The notes under the pieces: model-generated
The model's database searches: none
What the model was told of the DNA's origin: nothing
What the model saw: the letters and a program-made list of their open reading frames with translations, nothing else
In this document: piece by piece, positions 53,067-61,402 of the stretch
How the letters are laid out: each line of letters opens with the position of its first letter
Position numbering within the stretch: position 1 is the stretch's first letter
Assembly (NCBI RefSeq): GCF_021023135.1
Contig: NZ_PGFV01000003.1
Location: forward strand, 186,001 to 250,000
Direction of reading: 5' to 3'
DNA from: Brevibacterium sp. CCUG 69071
Lineage (GTDB): Bacteria; Actinomycetota; Actinomycetes; Actinomycetales; Brevibacteriaceae
DNA: 64,000 bases
Made by a program: the position numbers and the translations under genes

Positions 53067-55103
53067 CTACTCCTTCGCAACCAAGGTGAGCACGTCGTAC
53101 TTCGCCACGGGCTCCTCGTTCTGGTTGACCACCTCGGCGTCCCAGCGGACCTCGCCGTATTCGTCGGTCTCACGCGGGGTGATGCGCTTGGCCGTGAGCG
53201 TCACCTTGAGCGAATCCCCCGGTGAGACCGGGGTGATGAAGGTCAGGCCTTCGAGGCCGTAGTTCGCGAGCACCGGGCCCGGGTCCGGCTGGACGAAGAG
53301 ACCGGCGGCGAAGGACACGATGAGGTAGCCGTGGGCGACCCGACCGGGGAAGAACGGATTCGCGGCCGCCGCCTCCTCGTCGGTGTGGGCGTAGAAGGTG
53401 TCCCCGGTGAACTCCGCGAAATGCGCGATGTCCTCGAGGCTGACCTCCCGCCACTCGGATTCGAGGGCGTCGCCGATCCGCAGATCCGCCAGGGATCTTG
53501 TGAAGGGATGCGCACCGAGGCGGCGCTCGGCCCCCGCGACCCATTCCCCGCCGATGGCGGTGAGCATGTCCGGGGAGGCCTGGATCGCGGTGCGCTGCAT
53601 GAAGTGTTCGACGCCGCGCAGTCCGCCCATCTCCTCGCCGCCGCCGGCTCGACCGGGGCCGCCGTGGATGAGGGTGGGCAGGGGCGAGCCGTGTCCGGTC
53701 GACTCCTCGGCGTCGTCGCGGTCGAGGACGAGGATGCGGCCGTGCCAAGGGGCGACCTGACGGACGAATTCGGCGGCGAACTCCGCGTCGTGGGTGACGA
53801 CCGAACCGACGAGGGAGCCGCGTCCGCGAGCGGCAAGTCGGACGGCCTCCTCAGTGGTCGAATAGGTGATGAGCGAGGTCACCGGGCCGAAGGCCTCGAT
53901 GTCATGGACGGCATCGGACCAGGCATCGTCGGCCTGGAGGACCGTGCCGGCGACATAGGCACCGCCCAGCTCGGCGGCCAGCCTGTCGGATTCCTCCCGC
54001 CCTCCGGCCAGCAGGTGCGCTCCCCCGGCGATGATCTCGTCGATCGCGTCGAGGACGTCGGTTCGCTGCTTGTCCGAGACGACGGGGCCCAGACGCGTGG
54101 ACTTCTCACGCGGGTCGCCGACCGTCTGCGTGGCGAGCTTCGCGGTGATGGCCTCCCCGACCGCCTCGGCATGGGCAACGGGTACGAAGGTGCGGCGGAT
54201 CGCGGTGCACTTCTGACCGGCCTTGACGGTCATCTCGGCGACGACGCCGGAGACGAAGAGGTCGAACTCCTCGGTACCCGGGCCGGAATCGGGACCAAGC
54301 AGGGAGAAGTTGAGCGAGTCCGCCTCGGCGAAGAAGCGGGTGCCGCGGTCACGCACACAGTCGAGGTCGCCGAGGCGGCGCGCCGTGGCCGCGGATCCGG
54401 TGAAGGCGATCGCGTCCTGTTCGGCCAGGTGGTCGAAGAGCGGGGTGACATCGCCGCATACGAGCTGGATGGAGCCGGCGGGCAGGAGGCCGGAGTCGAT
54501 CATGTCGGCGACGACTGCGCGGGTCAGGTGTGCGGTGTCGGTGGCGGGTTTGACGACGACGGGGACGCCGGCTGTGAACATCGGCCCGAACTTCTCGAGC
54601 ATGCCCCAAACGGGGAAGTTGAAGGCGTTGATCTGGAGTGCCAGACCCTGCCGGGAGGTCAGGATGTGGCGGCCGAGGAAGGTGCCGTTCTTCGACAGGC
54701 GTTCGACTCCCCCGTCGAGGTGGACGGTCGAGTTCGGCATCTGGCGGCGGGCGACGCCGGAGTAGGTGAAGAGCGTGCCGATGCCGCCTTCGATGTCGAC
54801 GAATCCGTCGCGCTTGGTGGTGCCGGTGGAGAACGAGAGCTCGTGGTAGTCCTTGGCGCGCTCCATGAGGTGGGCGCCGAGCTTCTTGAGGATCACACCG
54901 CGCTGGTGGAAGGTGAGCTTCTGCAGTTCGGGGATGCCCGTGGACCGTGCGTAGTCGTTCACGGCGGCGAAGTCGATGCCCGCCGAGGTGACGTGATGGG
55001 TCAGCGTCCCGTTCGTCGCGTCGTGCACGGGACGGGCATCGAGCGCATCCGGGTTCGGGGTGTGCCAGGCTCCGGCCACATAGGAACTGAGAATCTCGGT
55101 CAT
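53067..55103 (-). CDS. paaZ: Oxepin-CoA hydrolase/3-oxo-5,6-dehydrosuberyl-CoA semialdehyde dehydrogenase PaaZ
   Basis: A 678-residue bifunctional enzyme. The N-terminal aldehyde dehydrogenase domain (residues about 1-520) has NAFNFPVWGMLEKFGP, AFTGSAATAR and the Cys in GQKCTAIRRTF; the C-terminal MaoC-like hydratase (about 545-678) has FAEFTGDTFYAHTDEEAA and HGYLIVSFAAGLF. It opens oxepin-CoA and oxidises the resulting semialdehyde. ATG 55103 has GGGGAG 8 nt upstream. It is divergent from the MFS carrier. Confidence 0.95.
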   Translation of the reverse strand: MTEILSSYVAGAWHTPNPDALDARPVHDATNGTLTHHVTSAGIDFAAVNDYARSTGIPELQKLTFHQRGVILKKLGAHLMERAKDYHELSFSTGTTKRDGFVDIEGGIGTLFTYSGVARRQMPNSTVHLDGGVERLSKNGTFLGRHILTSRQGLALQINAFNFPVWGMLEKFGPMFTAGVPVVVKPATDTAHLTRAVVADMIDSGLLPAGSIQLVCGDVTPLFDHLAEQDAIAFTGSAATARRLGDLDCVRDRGTRFFAEADSLNFSLLGPDSGPGTEEFDLFVSGVVAEMTVKAGQKCTAIRRTFVPVAHAEAVGEAITAKLATQTVGDPREKSTRLGPVVSDKQRTDVLDAIDEIIAGGAHLLAGGREESDRLAAELGGAYVAGTVLQADDAWSDAVHDIEAFGPVTSLITYSTTEEAVRLAARGRGSLVGSVVTHDAEFAAEFVRQVAPWHGRILVLDRDDAEESTGHGSPLPTLIHGGPGRAGGGEEMGGLRGVEHFMQRTAIQASPDMLTAIGGEWVAGAERRLGAHPFTRSLADLRIGDALESEWREVSLEDIAHFAEFTGDTFYAHTDEEAAAANPFFPGRVAHGYLIVSFAAGLFVQPDPGPVLANYGLEGLTFITPVSPGDSLKVTLTAKRITPRETDEYGEVRWDAEVVNQNEEPVAKYDVLTLVAKE

Positions 55104-55208
55104 GGTTGGTCTCCCCTTGTCGCACGGTTGGACGCGCGGATGCCCGCACGACCACTGACGTTGCGCGGCGGCCGAATTCGGCACCGCTGCCGATCTCTGA
55201 ACAATATA

Positions 55209-55230
55209 CTAACCAATCGGTCGGTTATTG
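55209..55230. promoter_or_regulatory. PaaR operator upstream of paaZ
   Basis: ACTAACCAATCGGTCGGTTATT fits the 22-bp actinobacterial PaaR motif ACTNACCGNNCGNNCGGTNAGT except at two fixed positions. It is the best match in the window and lies in the 338-bp gap between paaZ and the divergent MFS gene. A weaker half-site (ACTGACC) is at 55353; nothing else was seen in the gap. Confidence 0.65.
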
Positions 55231-55441
55231 TCATCGGCATTGCGCGCGGTCGGGCGATCACCGCCGCACTCCACGTTGGGGCACCCCTCCCGACAAGCCG
55301 CCCATCCCCCATGTGACACCGATCACCGACTGCACTATGATCGGGCACAATAACTGACCAAACAGTCACCATTGTCCGCGCGCAGCAGCTCAACGGAGAA
55401 CACTGCGTTCCGGACCCGGGATTTCAACGGAGAGATCACCC

Positions 55442-56794
55442 ATGTCCACTGCATCGCCCGCGGCACCTACGCCCACGTCGTCGATTACGCGCGAGGAACG
55501 CAAGGTCCTCGCCGGAACCCTCGTCGGCACCACCATCGAGTGGTACGACTTCTTCATCTACGCCCAGGCCGCCGGGCTCATCCTCTCGAGCCAGTACTTC
55601 GGGCCGCTCGCCGCGGACAACCCGGCACTCGGACAGATCATGGCGTGGGCGTCTCTGGGCATCTCCTTCCTCTTCCGCCCCTTGGGCGCGATCATCGCGG
55701 GCCACCTCGGCGACCGGATCGGGCGGAAGAAGATGCTCGTGCTCACCCTCATCCTCATGGGAGCCGCGACCTCGCTCATCGGCCTGCTGCCGACCTACGC
55801 CGCGATCGGCGTGGGCGCTCCGATCCTGCTCACCCTGCTGCGGATCCTCCAGGGCTTCTCCGCCGGCGGTGAATGGGGCGGTGCGGCCCTGCTCTCCGTC
55901 GAGCACGCGCCCGTGAACAAGCGCGGCATCTTCGGCGCCTACCCGCAGATCGGCGTGCCGGTGGGCATGATCCTCGCCACCGGCGTCATCTGGATCCTCA
56001 CCACGGTGCTGACGCCGGAGCAGTTCGCGAGCTTCGGGTGGAGGATCCCGTTCCTGTTCTCCGTCGTCCTCGTCTTCATCGGCTATTACATCCGCCGCCA
56101 GGTCGAGGAGTCCCCGGTCTTCGCCGAACTCGCCGAACGTCGCGCCGAATCCTCGGCGCCGCTGGGCACCCTGTTCAAGAAGAACACGAAGGAGGTCATC
56201 CTCTCCGCGCTCATCTTCATCGGCAACAACGCCGTGGGCTACATGATCATCGCGTTCTTCGCCGCGTACGCCTCGCGCCCGCTCGCCGAGGGCGGAGCCG
56301 TCGGCCTCGACCGGGCACCCGTGCTCCTGGCCACGACCCTGGCGAGTTTCGGCTGGCTGGTCTTCACAATGTGGGGCGGAGCGCTCTCGGACCGGCTCGG
56401 ACGGGTGCGCACCTTCCAGATCGGCTACATCCTCCTCATCCTCTGGCTGATCCCGACGTTCCTCATGATCGATACGGGCAGCATCTGGATGTACGGCATC
56501 GGCATCTTCGTCCTCACCGTCGGCATGGGCCTGTCCTATGGCCCGATGTCGGCGATGTACGCGGAGATGTTCCCGCCCCAGGTCCGCTATTCAGGAGTGT
56601 CCATCGGCTACGCCCTCGGAGCGATCCTCGGCGGGGCTTTCGCCCCGACCATCGCCGAGTCCCTGCTCGCCAGCACCGGCACATCCCTGTCGATCGCGAT
56701 CTACATGATCATCGTGTGCATCATCTCGCTCATCGCCGTCAGCCTGGTCAAGGAGACCAAGGGCAATCCGCTGGGCGTCGTCGCACACCACTGA
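55442..56794 (+). CDS. MHS-type MFS transporter, putative phenylacetate/aromatic acid uptake
   Basis: A 450-residue MFS carrier of the metabolite:H+ symporter family: TLVGTTIEWYDFFIYAQAAG in helix 1, GHLGDRIGRKKMLVL (motif A), LRILQGFSAGGEWGGAALL and SYGPMSAMYAEMFPPQVRYSG. Placement opposite paaZ with a PaaR site between them suggests uptake of phenylacetate or a related acid, but the family also carries other acids and osmolytes. Confidence 0.88.
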   Translation: MSTASPAAPTPTSSITREERKVLAGTLVGTTIEWYDFFIYAQAAGLILSSQYFGPLAADNPALGQIMAWASLGISFLFRPLGAIIAGHLGDRIGRKKMLVLTLILMGAATSLIGLLPTYAAIGVGAPILLTLLRILQGFSAGGEWGGAALLSVEHAPVNKRGIFGAYPQIGVPVGMILATGVIWILTTVLTPEQFASFGWRIPFLFSVVLVFIGYYIRRQVEESPVFAELAERRAESSAPLGTLFKKNTKEVILSALIFIGNNAVGYMIIAFFAAYASRPLAEGGAVGLDRAPVLLATTLASFGWLVFTMWGGALSDRLGRVRTFQIGYILLILWLIPTFLMIDTGSIWMYGIGIFVLTVGMGLSYGPMSAMYAEMFPPQVRYSGVSIGYALGAILGGAFAPTIAESLLASTGTSLSIAIYMIIVCIISLIAVSLVKETKGNPLGVVAHH

Positions 56795-56829
56795 GCACCG
56801 TCATCACCGACGACCCCATCGACAACTCC

Positions 56830-56864
56830 GCCGAGGTGGCCGGAAGTTCCCGTGCCACCTCGGC
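56830..56864 (+). terminator. Terminator between the MFS carrier and the PLP lyase gene
   Basis: GCCGAGGTGGC and GCCACCTCGGC form a perfect 11-bp stem with a 13-nt loop, 35 nt after the MFS stop. Both arms are copies of a 10-mer that is frequent throughout the window. Confidence 0.65.
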
Positions 56865-56893
56865 ACAGCGGGCACGTTTGCTAGCCTGAGCGC

Positions 56894-57937
56894 ATGAGCG
56901 AACCAGCCCGGACGGAACCGACCCAGCTCACCTACCCCGACGTCGAGGCCGCCGCCGCGCGGATCGCCGGGCGCATCCGCCCGGTCACCGTCGCCTCGGC
57001 GCAGCCGGGTCCCCCCACCGAGGCGGCCACTCCGACCGGTGCGACGTGGAGTGCACCGCCGACCGGTGACCCGACGGCCTCCGGCCTGTACTTCGCCCTC
57101 GAGTTCATGCAGTACACGGGCACGTTCAAGGCCCGCGGCGCGCAGAACTTCATCCAGACCCACCTCGAGCAGGGCACGTTTCCCGAGGCGGGAGTGACGA
57201 TCGCCTCGGGCGGCAATGCGGGGCTGGCCTGCGCATGGGCGGCCCGGGATGCTGGGGTCCGGGCAACCGTGTTCCTGCCGACCACCGCACCCGAGGTCAA
57301 GGTCGAGCGGCTGCGCTCCTACGGCGCCGAGGTGCGCCTGAGCGGTTCGGAGTACGCCGAGGCGGGCGCCGCCTGCCAGGAGTTCGTCGAGTCCTCGGGG
57401 GCTTTGGCTTCGCATGCCTATGACAATCCGCTCATCGCCGCCGGCGCGGGGACTCTCATGACCGAGATCCTCACCCAGGTGCCCGACCTCGACACGGTCG
57501 TCGTCTCCGTCGGCGGAGGAGGGCTCTTCGCGGGAGTCGCCACGGCGGCGACGTTCCATGGGGTCCGCACGGTGGCCGTGGAGCCTGCGAACTGCCGCGC
57601 GCTGGGTGCCGCGCTGGAGGCCGGAGAGCCCGTGGATGTGCCGGTCGATTCGGTGGCCGCGGACTCACTGGGCGCCCGCCGAGCCACGCCTCTGGCTCTG
57701 GCCGCTGCGCAGACCGATCTGGTCACCTCGGTGCTCGTCGACGATGAGCAGATCATCGCGGCGCGGCGTCACCTGTGGGACGGTCACCGACTGGCCGTCG
57801 AACATGCCGCGGCGACGGCCCTGGCGGGAGTCCACGGCTCGAAACCGTCTGCCGGATCGGGCGGCTACACTCCGGCGGAGGATGAGAAGGTGTGCGTCGT
57901 ATTGTGCGGGGCGAACACCGGCCTCGGCGATCTCTGA
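56894..57937 (+). CDS. PLP-dependent serine/threonine dehydratase-like lyase
   Basis: A 347-residue fold-type II PLP enzyme. The PLP Lys is in TGTFKARGAQN, the phosphate loop is SVGGGGLFAGVATA, and SGGNAGLACAWAA is present. Such proteins deaminate Ser or Thr, or racemise or cyclise related amino acids. A Pro/Thr-rich insert (residues about 36-58) precedes the catalytic core. The ATG lies 6 nt after a TAGCCT -10, suggesting leaderless mRNA. Confidence 0.87.
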   Translation: MSEPARTEPTQLTYPDVEAAAARIAGRIRPVTVASAQPGPPTEAATPTGATWSAPPTGDPTASGLYFALEFMQYTGTFKARGAQNFIQTHLEQGTFPEAGVTIASGGNAGLACAWAARDAGVRATVFLPTTAPEVKVERLRSYGAEVRLSGSEYAEAGAACQEFVESSGALASHAYDNPLIAAGAGTLMTEILTQVPDLDTVVVSVGGGGLFAGVATAATFHGVRTVAVEPANCRALGAALEAGEPVDVPVDSVAADSLGARRATPLALAAAQTDLVTSVLVDDEQIIAARRHLWDGHRLAVEHAAATALAGVHGSKPSAGSGGYTPAEDEKVCVVLCGANTGLGDL

Positions 57938-57973
57938 GGGTCCGGCGCAGAGCGCCCACAGAACGCGCTGGCG

Positions 57974-58171
57974 TCAGTACCTCTGCGTGCGGTCCTTGTC
58001 TTTGGACCTGAGCATCTGCTTGATCAGCGCGAAGATGACCGCCGCGACGACGACGGCGATGATGGCCTTGACGAGGAACCAGGCGATCGAGAACGCGACG
58101 TTGACCACCCACCACGCGATGATGATGGCGATGATTGCGCCGATGACGCTCCAGACGGTACTCATCTTCAT
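57974..58171 (-). CDS. Small membrane protein
   Basis: A 65-residue protein with two closely spaced hydrophobic segments (VIGAIIAIIIAWWVV and FLVKAIIAVVVAAVIFAL) and a basic tail (RSKDKDRTQRY). No family is recognised. The ATG at 58171 is 6 nt after TAGGCT, a leaderless-type -10, which supports expression. It is convergent to the PLP lyase. Confidence 0.6.
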   Translation of the reverse strand: MKMSTVWSVIGAIIAIIIAWWVVNVAFSIAWFLVKAIIAVVVAAVIFALIKQMLRSKDKDRTQRY

Positions 58172-58243
58172 GCTTCAAGCCTAGGCCCCGGCGCAGACCC
58201 GCGCAATGACGCGGCCGCCCAACGTGCCCGACTCACACGAACC

Positions 58244-59047
58244 TCACACCGCCAGCGGCCGCTCACGGATCGCCCGCGCCGACCACCGGCCGTCGGTAAA
58301 TCCGACCTCGATCGGGTGTTCGAAGGCGGCGCTGACCGCCGCGGTGGTGAGCACCTCGGCGATAGGACCTGCCGCGGTCAGCCGACCGTGTGAGATCAGG
58401 GCCGCATGCGAGGTCGACTCCGGGATCTCCTCGAGGTGATGGGTGACGAGCAGGGTCGCGAGTTCCGGCGCACTCTGTGACAGGGCGTCGATGGTCTCGA
58501 GCAGCTGTTCGCGGGCGGCCACGTCGAGGCCGGTGGTCGGTTCGTCGAAGAGCAGCAGTTCGGGGTCGGCGATGAGCGACCTGGCGACGAGGGCTCGGCC
58601 CCGCTCCCCTTGGGACAGGATCTTCCACCCGGCCTGCGTGCGGGCGGAAAGCCCCACCTCGGCGATGAGATCGTCGGCCTTCGCGAGCTCCACGTCGCTG
58701 GGCTCCCAGCGGAACGGGCGCTCGATGGTGCCGGTCAGTCCGGTCAGGACGACCTCCCGCACGGACAGGTTCGAGCGCAGGGGGTGACGCGGATTCACAT
58801 GGCCGATGTGGCGGCGCAGCGCGGCCAGCTCGACCCGGCCCATCCGCTGCCCGAGGATGTCCACGGTCCCCGAGGTGGGGAAGACCTGCGCCGAAGCGAA
58901 GCTGAGGATCGTCGACTTCCCCGCCCCGTTCGGGCCGATGAGCACCCAGTGCTCGCCCGCGTCGATGCACAGGTCGATCCCGTGGAGGATCTTCGTCTCC
59001 CCACGCCGGAACGTCACCCCGTCCAGATCCAGGACTCTGTCACTCAC
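58244..59047 (-). CDS. ABC transporter ATP-binding protein (stand-alone)
   Basis: A 267-residue ATPase: Walker A LIGPNGAGKST, a Q-loop region around HVNPRHP, signature LSQGERGRALVARSL, Walker B ELLLFDEPTTGLD and the switch His in LLVTHHLEE. No membrane partner is adjacent. It resembles the ModF/YlmA-like single-domain group. The start is a GTG (MSDRVLDLDG). The substrate or process is unknown. Confidence 0.9.
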   Translation of the reverse strand: MSDRVLDLDGVTFRRGETKILHGIDLCIDAGEHWVLIGPNGAGKSTILSFASAQVFPTSGTVDILGQRMGRVELAALRRHIGHVNPRHPLRSNLSVREVVLTGLTGTIERPFRWEPSDVELAKADDLIAEVGLSARTQAGWKILSQGERGRALVARSLIADPELLLFDEPTTGLDVAAREQLLETIDALSQSAPELATLLVTHHLEEIPESTSHAALISHGRLTAAGPIAEVLTTAAVSAAFEHPIEVGFTDGRWSARAIRERPLAV

Positions 59048-59153
59048 GGTGCCCTCACTCGCCTCTCGCGTCTTCGGGATCCCACCAACCGGTCGGATCG
59101 TCTCGATTCTAGATCCGAGCCACGCCGAGGCGGTCGTGCACCGGCCGAGCGAT

Positions 59154-59170
59154 GTTCCACATCATGGATC
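59154..59170 (+). promoter_or_regulatory. IclR-type operator, orphan copy
   Basis: GTTCCACATCATGGATC, identical in all 17 positions to the site at 1082. Here it lies 337 bp upstream of the second iclR gene, no promoter follows at the usual distance, and it overlaps the truncated end of a GMC oxidoreductase remnant. Confidence 0.55.
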
Positions 59171-59329
59171 CCCGGGAATCGTCGCCGGCGCCGTGGGGAT
59201 GTCGAGCTCATCGGCTGTGTCGGCGGCTCCCGCCTCGATCAGCGCCACCTCGACGTCGGGATCCTCGCTCAATCGTGCGGCCAGCACACATCCGGCAGAA
59301 CCTGCTCCTACAACGATGTAGTCGTACAT
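59162..59329 (-). pseudogene. 5' remnant of a GMC (choline dehydrogenase-type) oxidoreductase gene
   Basis: The 55-residue frame starts [20 protein letters not shown], the FAD-binding start of GMC oxidoreductases, which are normally about 500 residues, then stops at TGA inside the 17-bp IclR-type site. Everything downstream is absent. The rest of the 459-bp stretch 59048-59506 holds only the site and the iclR promoter. Confidence 0.85.
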
Positions 59330-59506
59330 CTGTTCCTCACTTTCACTACTCTGTGTCCTTCGAGTGTGATGCCCGACACAGAGATGGGGCTTCGCGAGGA
59401 ATCCCAGACTCCACGGCGACCGGTTGTGAGCCGACCACAAATCGCCCGAGGGCCCCGACCGGGACGCGATTCCACCGCGGTCTCTGTCGCGCGCCATAAT
59501 GGAGGC

Positions 59507-60397
59507 ATGCACGACGGCACCGGCCCCAACGACGAACACCGCATGCGGATGCGCGGCAAGATCCTGCGCAGGTCCGCCTCCTTCAACGTCGCCCACGCCG
59601 TCGACGACATCGAGCCCGGCACCGGCGCCCAGAGCATCCAACGCGCCCTTTCCCTGCTCAACCTCGTCGGGCTCATCGCCGGCGAGCGCCGAGGCGGGGC
59701 CGGGCTGTCCGAGATCGCCTCGATCAGCGGGCGCCCCAAGGCCAGCGTCCACCGCATGCTCCAGGCGCTGATCGCAATGGGCTATGTCGAACGCCTGGAC
59801 GAGGGCGGGTACCGCCTCGGCGTGCAGTCTCAGATCCTCGGTCAGCTCGCCCAGAAGTCCGTGGATCCGCTGGTCACGGAGTCGGAGTCGGGCCTGCTGC
59901 GGCTGGCCGAGCTGAGCCGGGACACGGCGTTCCTGACCCTGCGCACCGGCAACTTCTCGATCTGCGCCCGCCGCGAGGAGGGGTTCGGGGACATCCTCAA
60001 CAATGCTCTCTCCGTCGGCGATCGCCATCCGCTGGGCATCGGGGCCGGCAGCCTCGCGATCCTCTCGGAGCTCACCCCCGCCGAGGTGGACGCCCAGTTC
60101 GAGGCCAATGCCCAGCTGCTGACCGAGCGCTACCCGAAGGTCTCGGTGCCCCAGCTGCTCGACATCATCGACCAAGCCCGCAGCGACGGCTTCGTCCACA
60201 ACCCCGGCCTGTTCGCGCAGGGCTCGTGGGCCGTCGGCGTGCCCCTGCGCATCCGCGGCACCCGTCCGCGCGCTGCCCTGTCGATCGCGAGCATCCCCGA
60301 CCGGGTCACCGGATCCCGCGTCGAACGCCTCGTCGCGCTGCTGCGCCGGGAGGCGAAGGCCATCGCCGAGGCTCTTGCCGAGCACCCGAATCCCTGA
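59507..60397 (+). CDS. IclR family transcriptional regulator (paralogue)
   Basis: A 296-residue IclR regulator, collinear and about three-quarters identical to the one at 1138. The recognition helix region ([12 protein letters not shown]) is nearly the same, so both should bind the same DNA site. Effector-domain differences suggest a different ligand. The ATG at 59507 follows a CATAAT -10 box by 6 nt (leaderless). Its probable former target, a GMC oxidoreductase, is only a remnant. Confidence 0.9.
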   Translation: MHDGTGPNDEHRMRMRGKILRRSASFNVAHAVDDIEPGTGAQSIQRALSLLNLVGLIAGERRGGAGLSEIASISGRPKASVHRMLQALIAMGYVERLDEGGYRLGVQSQILGQLAQKSVDPLVTESESGLLRLAELSRDTAFLTLRTGNFSICARREEGFGDILNNALSVGDRHPLGIGAGSLAILSELTPAEVDAQFEANAQLLTERYPKVSVPQLLDIIDQARSDGFVHNPGLFAQGSWAVGVPLRIRGTRPRAALSIASIPDRVTGSRVERLVALLRREAKAIAEALAEHPNP

Positions 60398-60412
60398 ACC
60401 GGCACCGATCCC

Positions 60413-61327
60413 CTACCCAGCCGAGGCGGTCCCCCGCTGTGCGGCCACCGATTCCAGGATCTCGCCCATCCAGTCCACGGCCGCCGGGTTCACGCCCGAC
60501 CGGGTGACGAAGGAGACCCGTCGACTGCCGAGGTCCTGCTTCGCCGGCCGCGACTCGACCTCGAAGTCCGCGTCGACGGCGGCTTCGGTGGTCAGGGCCG
60601 CACCGAGGCCCTCGGCGACGAGTCCGTGGATCATATAGAGGTCATCGCTGCGCATGAGCTCGCGCAGCGGCAGACCCAGCGACCGGTAGACCCGCCGGAG
60701 CACCCGCACCGAGGCTTCGGCCTCGTTCCGGCTGCACACCCAGGCGACGTCGCCCATGGTCGCAAGATCGAGCACCTCGTGGCGGGCGAGCTCCCCATCA
60801 CGGGCGACCATCACCCGGTAGGGCTCCTCGAGCAGGGTGCGCAGCCGCAGTTCGGGGCCGAAGAACTCGGGCAGCTCGGGGGTGTCGTAGATGAGGCCGG
60901 CGTGGACCTCTCCGCGCTGGAGCAGCCGCACCACCTCGGTGGGTTCAGCCTCGACGACCTCGACGCGCACGGACCTGCGGGCCTGGAGTTCGGCGATCGC
61001 GGCGGGCAGCAGGCGTGAGCCGATCGAGGAGAAGCTGCCGATGCGCAGGGTGACCACCCCGGCGTCGCGCTGCGCGGTCACGAGCGCCTCGGCTCGGTCG
61101 ATGCGCGCGATGACCGGTGCGATCTCCTCGGCGAAGGACTCCCCCAGAGGTGTCAGCCGGGCCCCGCCGCGGGAACGCTCGACGAGCTTGACCCGCAGGT
61201 GCGATTCGAGGGTGCGCAGATGATGGGTCACGGTCGGCACCCCATGGTCGAGCACCTCGGCGGCCCGATTGAGGCTCCCCGCCTCGCGGATGGCCAGGAG
61301 GACTCGGAACTGCTGCAGATTCATCAT
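60413..61327 (-). CDS. LysR family transcriptional regulator
   Basis: A 304-residue LysR protein: HTH MNLQQFRVLLAIREAGSLNRAAEVLD with VTHHLRTLESHL, then the effector domain (TLRIGSFSSIGSRLLPAAI). The ATG at 61327 overlaps a perfect palindrome. It is divergent from the decarboxylase-like gene at 61403 and probably regulates it. A second ATG at 61324 is an equal choice. Confidence 0.9.
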   Translation of the reverse strand: MMNLQQFRVLLAIREAGSLNRAAEVLDHGVPTVTHHLRTLESHLRVKLVERSRGGARLTPLGESFAEEIAPVIARIDRAEALVTAQRDAGVVTLRIGSFSSIGSRLLPAAIAELQARRSVRVEVVEAEPTEVVRLLQRGEVHAGLIYDTPELPEFFGPELRLRTLLEEPYRVMVARDGELARHEVLDLATMGDVAWVCSRNEAEASVRVLRRVYRSLGLPLRELMRSDDLYMIHGLVAEGLGAALTTEAAVDADFEVESRPAKQDLGSRRVSFVTRSGVNPAAVDWMGEILESVAAQRGTASAG

Positions 61328-61345
61328 GACATAGCCACTATGTCA
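61327..61345. promoter_or_regulatory. Palindrome at the LysR start, probable operator
   Basis: TGACATAG-CCA-CTATGTCA is a perfect 8-bp inverted repeat covering the LysR start codon and lying upstream of the divergent gene. A partial copy (CTATAG) follows about 20 bp on. Confidence 0.55.
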
Positions 61346-61402
61346 CGGTGATCGAATTCCTGCTATAGCGTAGGTCAGTCGCACGTCCCTACTGTGGGTC
61401 AT

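Noticed and set aside
59162..59329. A functional short FAD protein
   Set aside because: Only the first 55 residues of a roughly 500-residue GMC fold remain, without catalytic residues.
58610..59506. N-terminal extension of the second IclR regulator
   Set aside because: It runs antisense through the ABC ATPase and the GMC remnant; the leaderless ATG at 59507 matches the paralogue.
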